Below, piece after piece: positions 1-8,538 of a DNA stretch of 41,864 nt. The notes beneath the pieces are model-generated. The model had not been told where the DNA came from. It saw nothing but the letters and a program-made list of their open reading frames with translations, and made no database searches. Position 1 is the stretch's first letter, and each line of letters starts with the position of its first letter. The translations under genes and the position numbers were made by a program. The DNA is from Nocardia carnea NBRC 14403 (GTDB lineage: Bacteria; Actinomycetota; Actinomycetes; Mycobacteriales; Mycobacteriaceae): positions 1 to 41,864 of the forward strand of contig NZ_BAFV01000008.1 in NCBI RefSeq assembly GCF_000308515.1, written 5' to 3'.

Positions 1-60
1 AACCTTCTTACCGTGCAGTTCGACGAGTACGCAGGAGTGACCGAAATGGGCTACATGCAT
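1..60 (-). CDS. MBL-fold metallo-hydrolase, N-terminal 20 codons (partial)
   Basis: Only the first 20 codons are inside the window; the rest lies beyond the left edge. The visible peptide begins MHVAHFGHSCVLVEL, which matches the H-F-G-H-S-C-x-L-V-E start of small metallo-beta-lactamase-fold hydrolases (L-ascorbate-6-phosphate lactonase/UPF0173-like). The ATG at 58-60 follows GGAGG and a TAGCCT box. The gene is divergent from purS, the position occupied by Rv0786c next to purS/purQ in M. tuberculosis (recalled synteny). The substrate cannot be inferred. Family assignment rests on the N-terminal motif and context only. Confidence 0.75.
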   Translation of the reverse strand, partial: MHVAHFGHSCVLVELHGKKV

Positions 61-66
61 GCCTCC

Positions 67-72
67 AGGCTA
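67..72 (-). promoter_or_regulatory. Predicted -10 box of the MBL-fold gene
   Basis: TAGCCT (read on the minus strand) fits TANNNT and sits 6 nt before the ATG, so the transcript may be leaderless or nearly so. A GGAGG lies between the box and the ATG, so the two start modes cannot be separated by eye. Confidence 0.4.
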
Positions 73-126
73 GTACCGCGCGGCTGCTTCACCTCACCCG
101 CCGCGAGCACCGGTAGCCGCGGCAAT

Positions 127-132
127 TAGGCT
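127..132 (+). promoter_or_regulatory. Predicted -10 box for purSQ
   Basis: TAGGCT fits the actinobacterial TANNNT hexamer. It would start transcription near 139 and give a leader of about 70 nt before the purS start with its GAGGAG ribosome site. No convincing -35 was seen. Confidence 0.35.
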
Positions 133-208
133 GCTCAGGTAACCCCATCAGCGTTCCGGCCCGTTGCAGCGCCGGGCGCAGCTCACCCTTTTTCGTGAGG
201 AGCAACCC

Positions 209-445
209 GTGGCACGTGTCGTGGTCGAGGTGATGCCGAAGGCCGAGATCCTGGATCCGCAGGGGCAGGCCATAGCCGGCGCGCTACCGCGCCTGGGATT
301 CGAAGGCGTCACCGATGTCCGGCAGGGCAAACGGTTCGAACTCGAGGTCGGCGACGATATGAGCGACGACCAGATCGCGGCGATCGCAGAATCGCTGCTG
401 GCCAACACCGTGATCGAGGACTGGAAGGTGGTGCGCGTCTCGTGA
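209..445 (+). CDS. purS: Phosphoribosylformylglycinamidine synthase subunit PurS
   Basis: PurS is the small structural subunit of the three-part FGAM synthase (PurS-PurQ-PurL), which converts FGAR, glutamine and ATP to FGAM in cytosolic purine synthesis. The 78-residue product beginning with V-A-R-V-V-V-E-V has the usual PurS size and the P-x-G-x-A-I/L region typical of the family. The GTG at 209 is chosen because GAGGAG lies about 7 nt upstream and the protein then starts at the conserved beta strand. An in-frame ATG at 164 would add 15 residues that do not resemble the family. The stop overlaps the purQ start by 4 bp, so translation is probably coupled. Confidence 0.95.
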   Translation: MARVVVEVMPKAEILDPQGQAIAGALPRLGFEGVTDVRQGKRFELEVGDDMSDDQIAAIAESLLANTVIEDWKVVRVS

Positions 446-1119
446 CCGCCCGTATCGGGGTCATCACCTTCCCGGGCACCCTCGACGATGTGGACGCCGC
501 CCGTGCGGTCCGGCTGGCCGGCGCCGAGGCGGTGAACCTCTGGCACGCCGACGCCGACCTCAAAGGCGTGGACGCGGTCGTGGTCCCCGGCGGTTTCTCC
601 TACGGCGACTATCTGCGCTGCGGTGCCATCGCCCGGTTCGCACCCGTGATGGGCACCGTGATCGAGGCCGCCGGCAAAGGTATGCCGGTACTCGGTATCT
701 GCAACGGCTTCCAGGTGCTGTGCGAGGCCGGGCTGCTGCCCGGTGCGCTCACCCGCAACGAGGGCCTGCATTTCATCTGCCGCGACCAGTGGCTGCGGGT
801 CGAGGCCACCGATACCGCCTGGACCTCCCGCTACGAACCCGGCGCGCAGATCCTGGTCCCGCTGAAATCGGGCGAGGGCCGCTACCAGGCTCCGCAGTCG
901 GTTCTCGACGAGCTCGAGGGTGAGGGCCGGGTGGTGTTCCGCTACGAAGGCGACAACCCCAACGGCTCACAGCGTTCGATCGCGGGTATCGCCTCGGCGA
1001 ACAAGCGGGTCGTGGGGCTCATGCCGCATCCGGAACACGCCACCGAAGCGCTCACCGGCCCCAGTGACGATGGGTTGGGGTTGTTCCTGTCGGCCCTGGA
1101 CGTACTGGTCGCCGGCTGA
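442..1119 (+). CDS. purQ: Phosphoribosylformylglycinamidine synthase subunit PurQ (glutaminase)
   Basis: This class I glutamine amidotransferase releases ammonia from glutamine and passes it to PurL. The 225-residue length is normal. The nucleophile is Cys87 in L-G-I-C-N-G-F-Q, and the catalytic His/Glu pair is in M-P-H-P-E-H near residue 194. The GTG start at 442 lies in a GTGA overlap with the purS stop, which fixes the start and implies coupled translation. PurQ and PurS together require the short form of PurL, and that form is found further downstream. Confidence 0.97.
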   Translation: MTARIGVITFPGTLDDVDAARAVRLAGAEAVNLWHADADLKGVDAVVVPGGFSYGDYLRCGAIARFAPVMGTVIEAAGKGMPVLGICNGFQVLCEAGLLPGALTRNEGLHFICRDQWLRVEATDTAWTSRYEPGAQILVPLKSGEGRYQAPQSVLDELEGEGRVVFRYEGDNPNGSQRSIAGIASANKRVVGLMPHPEHATEALTGPSDDGLGLFLSALDVLVAG

Positions 1120-1234
1120 ACCCGGCCGGGCGGCCCACGTGATCTCGGAGTTTCTGTCGAGGTCGGGCCGCGCCGGGAGCCGGCATCCCGCGCGGGTCCT
1201 CGTACGGGGAGCCCCCGGCAGTCGTCGGCACACA

Positions 1235-1240
1235 TAGAGT
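1235..1240 (+). promoter_or_regulatory. Predicted -10 box, leaderless start of the M18 aminopeptidase
   Basis: TAGAGT (TANNNT) ends 7 nt before the ATG at 1248, and no Shine-Dalgarno lies between. Transcription beginning at the A of the ATG would give a leaderless mRNA, common in this order. Confidence 0.5.
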
Positions 1241-1247
1241 CACTGCT

Positions 1248-2528
1248 ATGCCGAGTTCTGCTACCGCGGCTTCGGCCGCCGGTTTGTGTGCTTTCATCGA
1301 CGCCTCGCCGTCCCCGTTCCATGTCTGCCGGACCATTGCCGAGCAGTTGGATGCCGACGGGTTCATTCGTCTCGACGAGACGCAGCCCTGGCCCAGCGCG
1401 GGGGGCCGGTACTACATCGTGCGCGGTGGGTCGCTGGTCGCCTGGGCCGATCCCGCGCAGACCGGTCCGTTCCGCGTCGTCGGGGCGCATACCGACAGCC
1501 CCAACCTGCGGGTCAAACAGCATCCCGATCTGTCGGTGGCCGGATGGCAGCTGGTGCGGCTGGAGCCGTACGGCGGGGCCTGGCTGAATTCCTGGCTGGA
1601 TCGGGAGCTGGGGATTTCGGGCCGGTTGAGTGTGCGCGCGGGCAACGGGCTGGCCGAGCGGCTGGTGCGGATCGATGAGCCGATCCTGCGTGTCCCGCAG
1701 CTGGCCATCCATCTTTCCGAGGATCGGCGTGGGGTCACGCTCGACCCGCAGCGTCACGTGAACGCGATCTGGGGTGTGGGCAGCGAACCCGCTTCCTTCC
1801 TGGACTATGTGGCCGAGGCCGCGGGGGTGGATCCGGCGGCGGTGCTCGGGTGGGAACTGATGACCCACGACCTGGCGGCGAGCCGGGTGATCGGCGCCGG
1901 CCAGGACCTGATCAGCGCGCCGCGGCTGGACAACCAGGGCACCTGCTACGCCGGTCTGCAGGCGTTCCGCACGGCGGTGGACAACCCGGGCACCGCGGTT
2001 CCGGTGCTCGCGGTATTCGATCACGAGGAAGTGGGCAGTCAATCCGATCGCGGTGCCCAATCCGAACTGCTGCCCACGGTGCTGGAACGGATCGTGCTCG
2101 CGCGCGGCGGTGGTCGTGCCGATTTCCTGGCCGCGATGGCGGGGTCGGTCTGCGCCTCCGGTGATATGGCCCACGCCACCCACCCGAACTATCCGGAGCG
2201 GCACGAACCCGCGCACGGGATCGCGATCAACGGCGGACCGGTGCTCAAGGTCAACCAGAATCTGCGCTATGCGACCGATGCGGTCGGTGCGGGTGCGTTC
2301 GCGCTGGCCTGCGCGCAGGCGGGTGTCCCCATGCAGCGGTATGTGCATCGGGCCGATCTGCCGTGTGGATCCACCATCGGCCCGATGACCGCCGCCCGCA
2401 CCGGTATGCCGACCGTGGATATCGGCGCACCGCAGCTGGCTATGCATTCGGCGCGGGAAATGATGGGTGCCGCCGATATCACCGCCTACGCTGCCGCGCT
2501 GGCTGCCTTCCTCGCTCCCGAGGAATGA
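1248..2528 (+). CDS. apeB: M18 family aminopeptidase
   Basis: This is a cytosolic di-zinc aminopeptidase, related to aspartyl aminopeptidases, that removes N-terminal residues from peptides. The 426-residue length fits the family. Metal and catalytic motifs are present in order: G-A-H-T-D-S-P with His81 and Asp83, R-L-D-N-Q with Asp228, D-H-E-E-V-G-S with Glu260/Glu261, and the C-terminal G-A-P-Q-L-A-M-H-S. The start is supported by the TANNNT box just upstream. It lies between purQ and purL, as the M18 gene Rv0800 does in M. tuberculosis (recalled). No link to purine synthesis is implied beyond position. The precise peptide preference is unknown. Confidence 0.93.
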   Translation: MPSSATAASAAGLCAFIDASPSPFHVCRTIAEQLDADGFIRLDETQPWPSAGGRYYIVRGGSLVAWADPAQTGPFRVVGAHTDSPNLRVKQHPDLSVAGWQLVRLEPYGGAWLNSWLDRELGISGRLSVRAGNGLAERLVRIDEPILRVPQLAIHLSEDRRGVTLDPQRHVNAIWGVGSEPASFLDYVAEAAGVDPAAVLGWELMTHDLAASRVIGAGQDLISAPRLDNQGTCYAGLQAFRTAVDNPGTAVPVLAVFDHEEVGSQSDRGAQSELLPTVLERIVLARGGGRADFLAAMAGSVCASGDMAHATHPNYPERHEPAHGIAINGGPVLKVNQNLRYATDAVGAGAFALACAQAGVPMQRYVHRADLPCGSTIGPMTAARTGMPTVDIGAPQLAMHSAREMMGAADITAYAAALAAFLAPEE

Positions 2529-2549
2529 TCCCGCGGACAGTCCGCGGGA
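2529..2549 (+). terminator. Terminator-like hairpin after the M18 gene
   Basis: TCCCGCGGA and TCCGCGGGA form a perfect 9-bp stem with a 3-nt loop, immediately after the stop codon. There is no U-tract, as is usual for actinobacterial terminators. Confidence 0.65.
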
Positions 2550-2905
2550 GTAGCCGCTTCACCGGACCCGGCGGGTGATGGCGTTGCCCGGCCCGTAGAC
2601 CGATGGATTGCCGCTGAGCCCCGGGGGATCGGCGGTGATCGAGCGGCGTCCGGCCGCGGCCCGGTAGCCGGGGCGTCGGCGGCGATGGGGTCGGGAATGT
2701 GCGCGGCGCAGGTGAACGTAAGATTCGTGCTGGATCAAACCTGTCGGGGCCCCGCCGTCGAGGCCCTGTGTTCCGGCCCCACCCGTGTTCCCGATATCCC
2801 GCGGCGCCGACGCGAAAAAGCAGCCGTGGAATGCCCGGATACGCGACCCGGACCGGAGCCCGCGCGCGCCGGCGCGCCAACCTACGAAAGGATCCTGGTA
2901 ATCCC
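2550..2905 (+). promoter_or_regulatory. Upstream region and probable leader of purL
   Basis: This 356-bp stretch has no convincing gene. A TAAGAT box at 2719-2724 could start transcription near 2731, giving a G/C-rich leader of about 175 nt before purL. An open frame runs in from 2699 in phase with purL, but its translation is low-complexity, Arg/Pro/Gly-rich and unlike PurL. I recognised no riboswitch. Confidence 0.3.
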
Positions 2906-5197
2906 GTGACTGAGCAGGTCGATACGGTCGCCACCGCCGCCGCACACCCGGATACGCCGCAGCCGTACGCCGAGCTCGGCCTCAAGGACGACGAATATGC
3001 CCGGATCCGGGAAATTCTGGGTCGCCGGCCCACCGATGCCGAACTGGCCATGTATTCGGTGATGTGGAGCGAACACTGCTCCTACAAGTCCTCCAAGGTG
3101 CATCTGCGCTATTTCGGGGAGACCACCACCGACGACATGCGTGCCTCGATGCTTGCGGGTATCGGTGAGAACGCGGGTGTGGTCGATATCGGTGACGGCT
3201 GGGCGGTCACCTTCAAGGTGGAGAGCCACAACCATCCGTCGTATGTCGAGCCGTACCAGGGCGCGGCCACGGGTGTCGGTGGGATCGTCCGCGACATCAT
3301 GGCGATGGGTGCGCGGCCGATCGCGGTCATGGATCAGCTGCGGTTCGGTGCCGCGGATGCCGCGGATACCCGCCGGGTGGTCGACGGTGTCGTGCGCGGT
3401 GTCGGCGGGTACGGCAATTCGCTGGGGCTGCCGAATATCGGCGGTGAGACCGTATTCGATGCCTCCTACCAGGGAAATCCGCTGGTGAACGCGCTGTGCG
3501 CGGGTGTAATGCGGGTGGAGGATCTGCATCTCGCGTTCGCGTCCGGTGCCGGTAACAAGATCATCCTGTTCGGTGCGCGGACCGGCCTCGACGGTATCGG
3601 CGGCGTCTCGGTACTCGCTTCGGATACCTTCTCCGGCGACGAATCCGGCACCGGCCGCAAGAAGCTGCCGAGCGTACAGGTGGGTGACCCCTTCACCGAG
3701 AAGGTCCTCATCGAATGCTGTCTCGAGCTGTACCACGCCGGACTGGTCGTCGGTATCCAGGATCTCGGCGGCGCCGGGCTCTCCTGCGCGACCTCCGAAC
3801 TGGCCGCTGCCGGCGACGGCGGAATGCGGATCGAATTGGACCGGGTCCCGTTGCGGGCCGCCGATATGACCCCCGCCGAAGTCCTTTCCAGCGAATCGCA
3901 GGAACGGATGTGCGCGGTGGTCACGCCGGAGAACGTCGACGCGTTCCTGGCGGTCTGCGCCAAATGGGATGTGCTGGCCACGGTGATCGGTGAGGTCACC
4001 GACGGTGAGCGGCTCGAGGTCACCTGGCACGGGGAAACCGTGGTGGATGTACCGCCGCGCACCGTGGCGCACGAGGGGCCGGTGTACGAGCGCCCTGTCC
4101 AGCGTCCCGGCACTCAGGACGCGCTCAACGCCGATACCCCGGACAACCTGCCCCGGCCGAAAACCGCCGAGGAACTGCGCGACACCCTGCTGAAGATGGT
4201 GTCCAGCCCGCAGCTGTGCAGCCGCCGCTGGATCACCGAACAGTACGACCGCTACGTCCGCGGTAACACCGTCCTCGCCGAATACGCCGACGCCGGTGTG
4301 ATCCGGGTGGACGAGGGGACCGGGCGCGGTATCGCGCTGGCCACCGACGCCAACGGCCACTACACCAAGCTCGATCCCTACACCGGCGCGCGGCTGGCGC
4401 TGGCCGAGGCGTACCGCAATGTCGCCACCACCGGCGCCACCCCGAAGGCCGTCACCAACTGCCTGAACTTCGGGTCGCCGGAGGATCCCGGCGTGATGTG
4501 GCAGTTCCAGCAGGCCGTACGCGGACTCGCCGACGGCTGCGCCGAACTCGGCATCCCGGTGACCGGCGGCAATGTCAGCTTCTACAACCAGACCGGCGAG
4601 AATGCCATCCTGCCGACCCCCGTGGTGGGTGTGCTCGGTGTGATCGACGATGTGCACCGTCGTATTCCGACCGGCCTCGGCCTGGAGCCGGGGGAGACCC
4701 TGATCCTGCTGGGCGATACCAGGGACGAATTCGGTGGTTCGGTCTGGGCGCAGGTCGCACACGATCACCTGGGCGGATTGCCGCCGCAGGTGGATCTCGC
4801 CCGGGAGAAGTTGCTGGCGGAGGTGCTCACCGCCGGTTCCCGCGACGGCATGATCAGCGCCGCCCACGATCTGTCCGAGGGCGGTCTGGCCCAGGCCGTG
4901 GTCGAGGCCGCGCTGGCCGGCGAAACCGGCTGCCGCATCCTGCTGCCGGAGGACGCCGACCCGTTCGTCACGCTGTTCTCCGAATCGGCGGGCCGGGTAC
5001 TGGTCGCGGTACCGCGGTCGGAGGAGACCCGGTTCACCCGGATGTGCACCGCCCGCGAACTGCCGTGGGTGCGGATCGGGGTGGTGGACCAGGGCTCGGA
5101 TTCGATCGATGTACAGGGCCAGTTCTCCGTACCGATGGCCGAACTCCGCGCCGCCTACGAGGGCACGCTGCCGGCCCTTTTCGGCGGCCACGCCTGA
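2906..5197 (+). CDS. purL: Phosphoribosylformylglycinamidine synthase subunit PurL (small type)
   Basis: PurL is the ATP-dependent synthetase subunit that amidates FGAR using ammonia from PurQ. At 763 residues it is the short form that works with separate PurS and PurQ. Family marks are M-W-S-E-H-C-S-Y-K near residue 53, the V-E-S-H-N-H-P-S segment that follows, G-A-A-T-G-V-G-G for nucleotide binding, and the second half-repeat with F-G-S-P-E and G-G-N-V-S-F-Y-N-Q. The GTG at 2906 is chosen because the family begins with a short acidic tail before Y-A-E-L-G-L. AAAGGA lies 13 nt upstream, a rather long spacing, so the exact start is slightly uncertain. It is separated from purQ by the aminopeptidase gene. 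Confidence 0.96.
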   Translation: MTEQVDTVATAAAHPDTPQPYAELGLKDDEYARIREILGRRPTDAELAMYSVMWSEHCSYKSSKVHLRYFGETTTDDMRASMLAGIGENAGVVDIGDGWAVTFKVESHNHPSYVEPYQGAATGVGGIVRDIMAMGARPIAVMDQLRFGAADAADTRRVVDGVVRGVGGYGNSLGLPNIGGETVFDASYQGNPLVNALCAGVMRVEDLHLAFASGAGNKIILFGARTGLDGIGGVSVLASDTFSGDESGTGRKKLPSVQVGDPFTEKVLIECCLELYHAGLVVGIQDLGGAGLSCATSELAAAGDGGMRIELDRVPLRAADMTPAEVLSSESQERMCAVVTPENVDAFLAVCAKWDVLATVIGEVTDGERLEVTWHGETVVDVPPRTVAHEGPVYERPVQRPGTQDALNADTPDNLPRPKTAEELRDTLLKMVSSPQLCSRRWITEQYDRYVRGNTVLAEYADAGVIRVDEGTGRGIALATDANGHYTKLDPYTGARLALAEAYRNVATTGATPKAVTNCLNFGSPEDPGVMWQFQQAVRGLADGCAELGIPVTGGNVSFYNQTGENAILPTPVVGVLGVIDDVHRRIPTGLGLEPGETLILLGDTRDEFGGSVWAQVAHDHLGGLPPQVDLAREKLLAEVLTAGSRDGMISAAHDLSEGGLAQAVVEAALAGETGCRILLPEDADPFVTLFSESAGRVLVAVPRSEETRFTRMCTARELPWVRIGVVDQGSDSIDVQGQFSVPMAELRAAYEGTLPALFGGHA

Positions 5198-5273
5198 TTC
5201 CGGGGCGGGCGTGCCACGCCGGAGGTGACCCGAGCCACCCGCCGGTACCGGTTGCGCCCGCCATACTGGATAG

Positions 5274-7013
5274 GTGCTGGAGACCGCGGACACAGTGACC
5301 CGATTGCGGTCGCGCTGTATTGCGGTGATCGAGCGCGTCGAGCGGATCGTCGACCTGAATTATGTGGGTCTGGTGGTCGCGACGGTGTTCTTCGCGCTCT
5401 CGGTGACGCCGTCGCTGCTGCCGCGCGATTGGATGTTCCAGGGCCTGATCAGTGGGATCAACGCGGCCATCGGCTATGGCGTGGGGTGTCTGCTCGAATG
5501 GCTGTTCCGGTTGTGGATCCGGCCCCGGCTCACCCGGATTCCCGCCCCGCCCCGCTGGACTCGGTACGCGCTGAAAACCGCGGTACTGCTCAGCGCCGCG
5601 CTGGGTGCTGCCTACATGCTCGTCCAATCGGCGCACTGGCAGCGCGAAATCGCGGCATTGATGGGGATGGAAGGCACCACCACCCCGGCGTATCTGCGGA
5701 CCGGGGGATTGAGCCTGGCCATCGGCATCCTCGTCGTCGCCGGGTATCGCACCGTGCGCGAACTCATCCTGTTCTTCGCCCGGCAGTTGAACCGCTGGGT
5801 GCGGATACCGCGGGAACTGGCCCCCTCGGCCGGCGCGCTGGTACTGGTCCTGCTGGTGGTGACCCTGTTCAACGGTGTGGCCACCCGTGCGTTCTTCGCC
5901 GTCGCCAATTCCGCGTTCAGCGTCCGTAACGACACCACCTCCGAGTACGCGATCCCACCGCGGCTGCCGGAACGGTCCGGCAGCCCGGATTCCCTGGCGG
6001 CGTGGGACACCCTCGGTTTCGAGGGCCGCTGGTTCGTCTCGCACGGCCCGAGCGCGGACCGGATCTCCTGGGTCACCGGCCGGCCGGCCCGCGAACCGAT
6101 CCGCGCCTATATCGGGCTCGAGTCCGTCGCCGATACCGAGCGCACCCAGGCCGAACTCGCCGTCGCGGAACTGGAACGAACCGGCGCCTTCGATCGCGAG
6201 GTGCTGGTCGTGGTCACCACCACCGGCACGGGCTGGGTCAATTCCATGGCGGCCAATGCGATCGAGTACATGTACGGCGGCGATACCGCCATCGTGGCCA
6301 GTCAATATTCGTATCTGCCCAGCGCACTGTCCTTCCTGGCCGACCGCGGCAAGGCCGCCGCCGCGGGCCGCGACCTGTTCGATGCGGTGTACGAAAGGAC
6401 ACGTACCCGCGCGCCCGAGGACCGCCCGAAACTGCTGGTGTACGGGGAAAGTCTCGGTTCACAAGGGTCGGAGGCCGCGTTCGACGGACTGGCCGATCTG
6501 CGCGCGAAGGTCGACGGCGCGCTCTGGGTCGGCCCGCCCAACTCCAACCGGCTGTGGCAGCAATTCGTCAGCCGCCGCGACCCGGGCTCCCCGGAGACGC
6601 GGCCGGTGTACGCCGACGGACTGGTGATCCGGTTCGCCACCGACGCCGCCGATCTCGGCCGCCCGGGCCCGGAATGGCGGGCCCCGCGCATTGCCTATCT
6701 GCAACACGCCTCCGACCCGATCGTCTGGTGGTCGACGGATCTCCTCTTCAGCCGTCCGGACTGGCTGTCCGAACCGCGCGGCGTGGATGTCTCCCCGCGG
6801 ATGCGCTGGGCCCCGCTGGTCACGTTCTGGCAGGTCTCCGCGGACCTCACGAACGCCCAGGGCGTCCGGGACGGGCACGGGCACCGGTACGGGAGCCTCG
6901 TCATGGACGCTTGGGCCGCGGTCACCCACCCGCCGGGGTGGAACCCCGAACTGGCTGAGCGGGTCAGGCTCGAGATCGAGGCATACGAGGCCTATGAGCG
7001 TGAGGTGAAATGA
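5274..7013 (+). CDS. Membrane-anchored alpha/beta-hydrolase (Abhydrolase_9 family)
   Basis: The 579-residue protein has an N-terminal membrane half and a C-terminal hydrolase half. Hydrophobic segments lie near residues 29-49, 59-77, 100-118, 144-160 and 185-205. The second half contains G-E-S-L-G with Ser393 as the likely nucleophile, followed by G-S-E-A-A-F. This layout matches the paired Pfam families Abhydrolase_9_N and Abhydrolase_9, common in Mycobacteriales and of unknown substrate. The GTG at 5274 precedes V-L-E-T-A-D; no strong ribosome site is visible. The stop overlaps the next gene by 4 bp (ATGA), so it heads a coupled three-gene operon. A lipid or cell-envelope substrate is an inference from the membrane anchor only. 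Confidence 0.85.
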   Translation: MLETADTVTRLRSRCIAVIERVERIVDLNYVGLVVATVFFALSVTPSLLPRDWMFQGLISGINAAIGYGVGCLLEWLFRLWIRPRLTRIPAPPRWTRYALKTAVLLSAALGAAYMLVQSAHWQREIAALMGMEGTTTPAYLRTGGLSLAIGILVVAGYRTVRELILFFARQLNRWVRIPRELAPSAGALVLVLLVVTLFNGVATRAFFAVANSAFSVRNDTTSEYAIPPRLPERSGSPDSLAAWDTLGFEGRWFVSHGPSADRISWVTGRPAREPIRAYIGLESVADTERTQAELAVAELERTGAFDREVLVVVTTTGTGWVNSMAANAIEYMYGGDTAIVASQYSYLPSALSFLADRGKAAAAGRDLFDAVYERTRTRAPEDRPKLLVYGESLGSQGSEAAFDGLADLRAKVDGALWVGPPNSNRLWQQFVSRRDPGSPETRPVYADGLVIRFATDAADLGRPGPEWRAPRIAYLQHASDPIVWWSTDLLFSRPDWLSEPRGVDVSPRMRWAPLVTFWQVSADLTNAQGVRDGHGHRYGSLVMDAWAAVTHPPGWNPELAERVRLEIEAYEAYEREVK

Positions 7014-7687
7014 GAATCCGGGTCGTCGCCGCACTGGCCGCGCCGCTGCTGTGGAACAACTGGCTGCTGCCGCGGCTCGCGCTGGATCGCCGCGGCCGCA
7101 CCGCCGCCGGCGCCCTCGCGGCGACCGGGTACGCAATCGCGTTGCGCGGCCGCCCGAACTGGGTCTCCGCCCGGGGTGCCGGGGTCGGGATCGGCTGCGC
7201 CGCGCTGGTCGCGGCCGGGTACGCGGTGGCGTTCGCGGTACCTGCCGTGCGTCGCTCGCTGTCCGGGTCGGCGGACCGCGCTGCGGATGTGAGCACTGTG
7301 GAGTGGGTCGCGGTGCATATTCCGCTCGGCACCGTCTACACCGAGGAACTGATCTTCCGTGCCACCCTGGACCCGCTGCTGGACAAGGAATTCGGAAAAC
7401 GTGCCGGAACCGCCTTCGGCAGCGCTGCTTTCGGACTGTGGCATATCCATCCCGCCCGCGCCGCGGGCGACAGTGTGCTCGGCACAGTGATTTTCACCGG
7501 TGCCGCCGGGCTGGTGTTCGGCACGCTGCGACGGTGGACGGGCAGCGCCACCGCGCCGGCCTTGCTGCATTGGGCGGTGAATGCGGGCGGTGCCGTCTTC
7601 GCCCGGCTCGACGCCGTTCGCGCGGCGCCGGTTTCGCCGGTTTCCGGTGGGCGCGGACGTCGTGAAAGTGACACACTTCGCCGGTGA
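7010..7687 (+). CDS. CPBP-family intramembrane glutamic endopeptidase
   Basis: The 225-residue membrane protein carries the conserved motifs of the CPBP (CaaX protease/bacteriocin-processing, ABI) family: E-E-L-I-F-R at 112-117, F-G-L-W-H at 141-145 and H-W-A-V-N at 187-191. These glutamate and histidine residues form the active site in related Rce1-type proteases. Hydrophobic segments precede and surround them. The start overlaps the upstream hydrolase stop as ATGA, and its own stop overlaps the next start as GTGA, so all three genes are probably translated in step. In other bacteria this family processes peptides or gives bacteriocin self-immunity, which fits the immunity-like protein that follows. 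The real substrate is unknown. Confidence 0.85.
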   Translation: MRIRVVAALAAPLLWNNWLLPRLALDRRGRTAAGALAATGYAIALRGRPNWVSARGAGVGIGCAALVAAGYAVAFAVPAVRRSLSGSADRAADVSTVEWVAVHIPLGTVYTEELIFRATLDPLLDKEFGKRAGTAFGSAAFGLWHIHPARAAGDSVLGTVIFTGAAGLVFGTLRRWTGSATAPALLHWAVNAGGAVFARLDAVRAAPVSPVSGGRGRRESDTLRR

Positions 7688-8178
7688 GGTTGATCGACAG
7701 CGACGGATACGGTGTGGAACTCACTGTTGCCGGATATCAGTTTCCGGACCATATCGATCCGCGAATCAGGTACAGCTGGCTGATAATCGCCGGCACCGCG
7801 AACTGCCCCGAGGGGAACTGGTCTTTCCGCTGGCAGGCACTGACGCTCGACGATGCCGTCGAACTGGCCGAATGGCTACGGCGTATCGCCGGCGCAGCCG
7901 AACCCGGCGGTGAGCCGCTATCGGAACCCGCACGGCTCGAGTTCACCGAACCCAATCTGAGCTTCACCGCGGTATCCGTGGCCGATGCGGTGGAATTGCG
8001 GATCGGCCTGGACCTCGAATTCTCGCCGCCCTGGAACAGGCGCGTGACGGCGGGCGAGCCCAGCGTGGTCGCGGCGCGGCTCGGCGCGGCGGATCTGACA
8101 ACCGCGGCCGAGGAACTCGGTGCCGAATTGGGCAGTTATCTGCCGCCCGGTGGCCGGCTGCTCGGCCGCGTCCGCTGA
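7684..8178 (+). CDS. WapI-like immunity-family protein
   Basis: The 164-residue soluble protein begins with a strand containing V-E-L-T-V-A-G-Y-Q-F-P and has W-S-F-R-W-Q-A-L-T and L-E-F-T-E-P-N-L-S-F further on. This pattern (G-Y-Q-F-P early, a central S/T-W-x-F segment followed by an E-W-L helix, then F-x-E-P-N-L-S-F) matches my memory of the WapI immunity family, named after the Bacillus protein that neutralises the WapA tRNase toxin. The GTG start lies in a GTGA overlap with the CPBP protease gene. No toxin gene is visible nearby, so it may be an orphan immunity protein or a domesticated homologue. The name rests on motif resemblance only. Confidence 0.6.
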   Translation: MRLIDSDGYGVELTVAGYQFPDHIDPRIRYSWLIIAGTANCPEGNWSFRWQALTLDDAVELAEWLRRIAGAAEPGGEPLSEPARLEFTEPNLSFTAVSVADAVELRIGLDLEFSPPWNRRVTAGEPSVVAARLGAADLTTAAEELGAELGSYLPPGGRLLGRVR

Positions 8179-8538
8179 TTCGCGGCCGGGGTTGCGCCGG
8201 GAGTGCTGCGCCGGGTGATATCGCCCACGTTGCGCCCGACCGTCCACGAGGCTTATGGACGATCGCCCTGATATGCACCTCGGGTGGCTCGCCCCGGCAG
8301 GAAAACCGTGGCGGGGCACCCGGCAGTACCCCACTGTTTGTGCAGGTGAAAGGCAGGTTAACTGGGTGGGGACGGTTGCTGGTTCGTGGTTGCCGGTACG
8401 CGAAGCGGAGTTGCCGGGATCGCGGTTCGGCCGCCCCGGCCGCGCTTGCTGCCGGGGTGCTGATCCGGTGCCGCTTCCCGGACGTGCACCCGTAGAATGT
8501 CGGTTGCCCCCCACACCCGCCCGACCAGGGAGCGCACG
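8179..8538 (+). promoter_or_regulatory. Intergenic region with purF promoter
   Basis: This 360-bp gap has no supported gene. TAGAAT at 8493-8498 fits a -10 hexamer and would start transcription near 8505, leaving a 33-nt leader with AGGGAG before the purF GTG. An ATG at 8497 overlaps this box, which argues against it as the purF start. I looked for a B12- or purine-riboswitch core and saw none. Confidence 0.4.

Noticed and set aside
942..2447. Long minus-strand open frame opposite purQ and the M18 gene
   Set aside because: It is antisense to well-supported genes and its translation is rich in His, Arg, Gly and Gln without family motifs, typical of high-GC shadow frames.
2699..2905. In-phase extension of purL by 69 codons
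   Set aside because: The added residues are Arg/Pro/Gly-rich and lie after a predicted promoter; PurL proteins start near the GTG at 2906.
2882..5293. 803-codon minus-strand frame opposite purL
   Set aside because: It mirrors purL codon periodicity; composition and lack of any motif mark it as a shadow.
8497..8538. ATG at 8497 as the purF start
   Set aside because: It overlaps the predicted -10 box and has no ribosome site, whereas the GTG at 8539 has AGGGAG 6 nt upstream.
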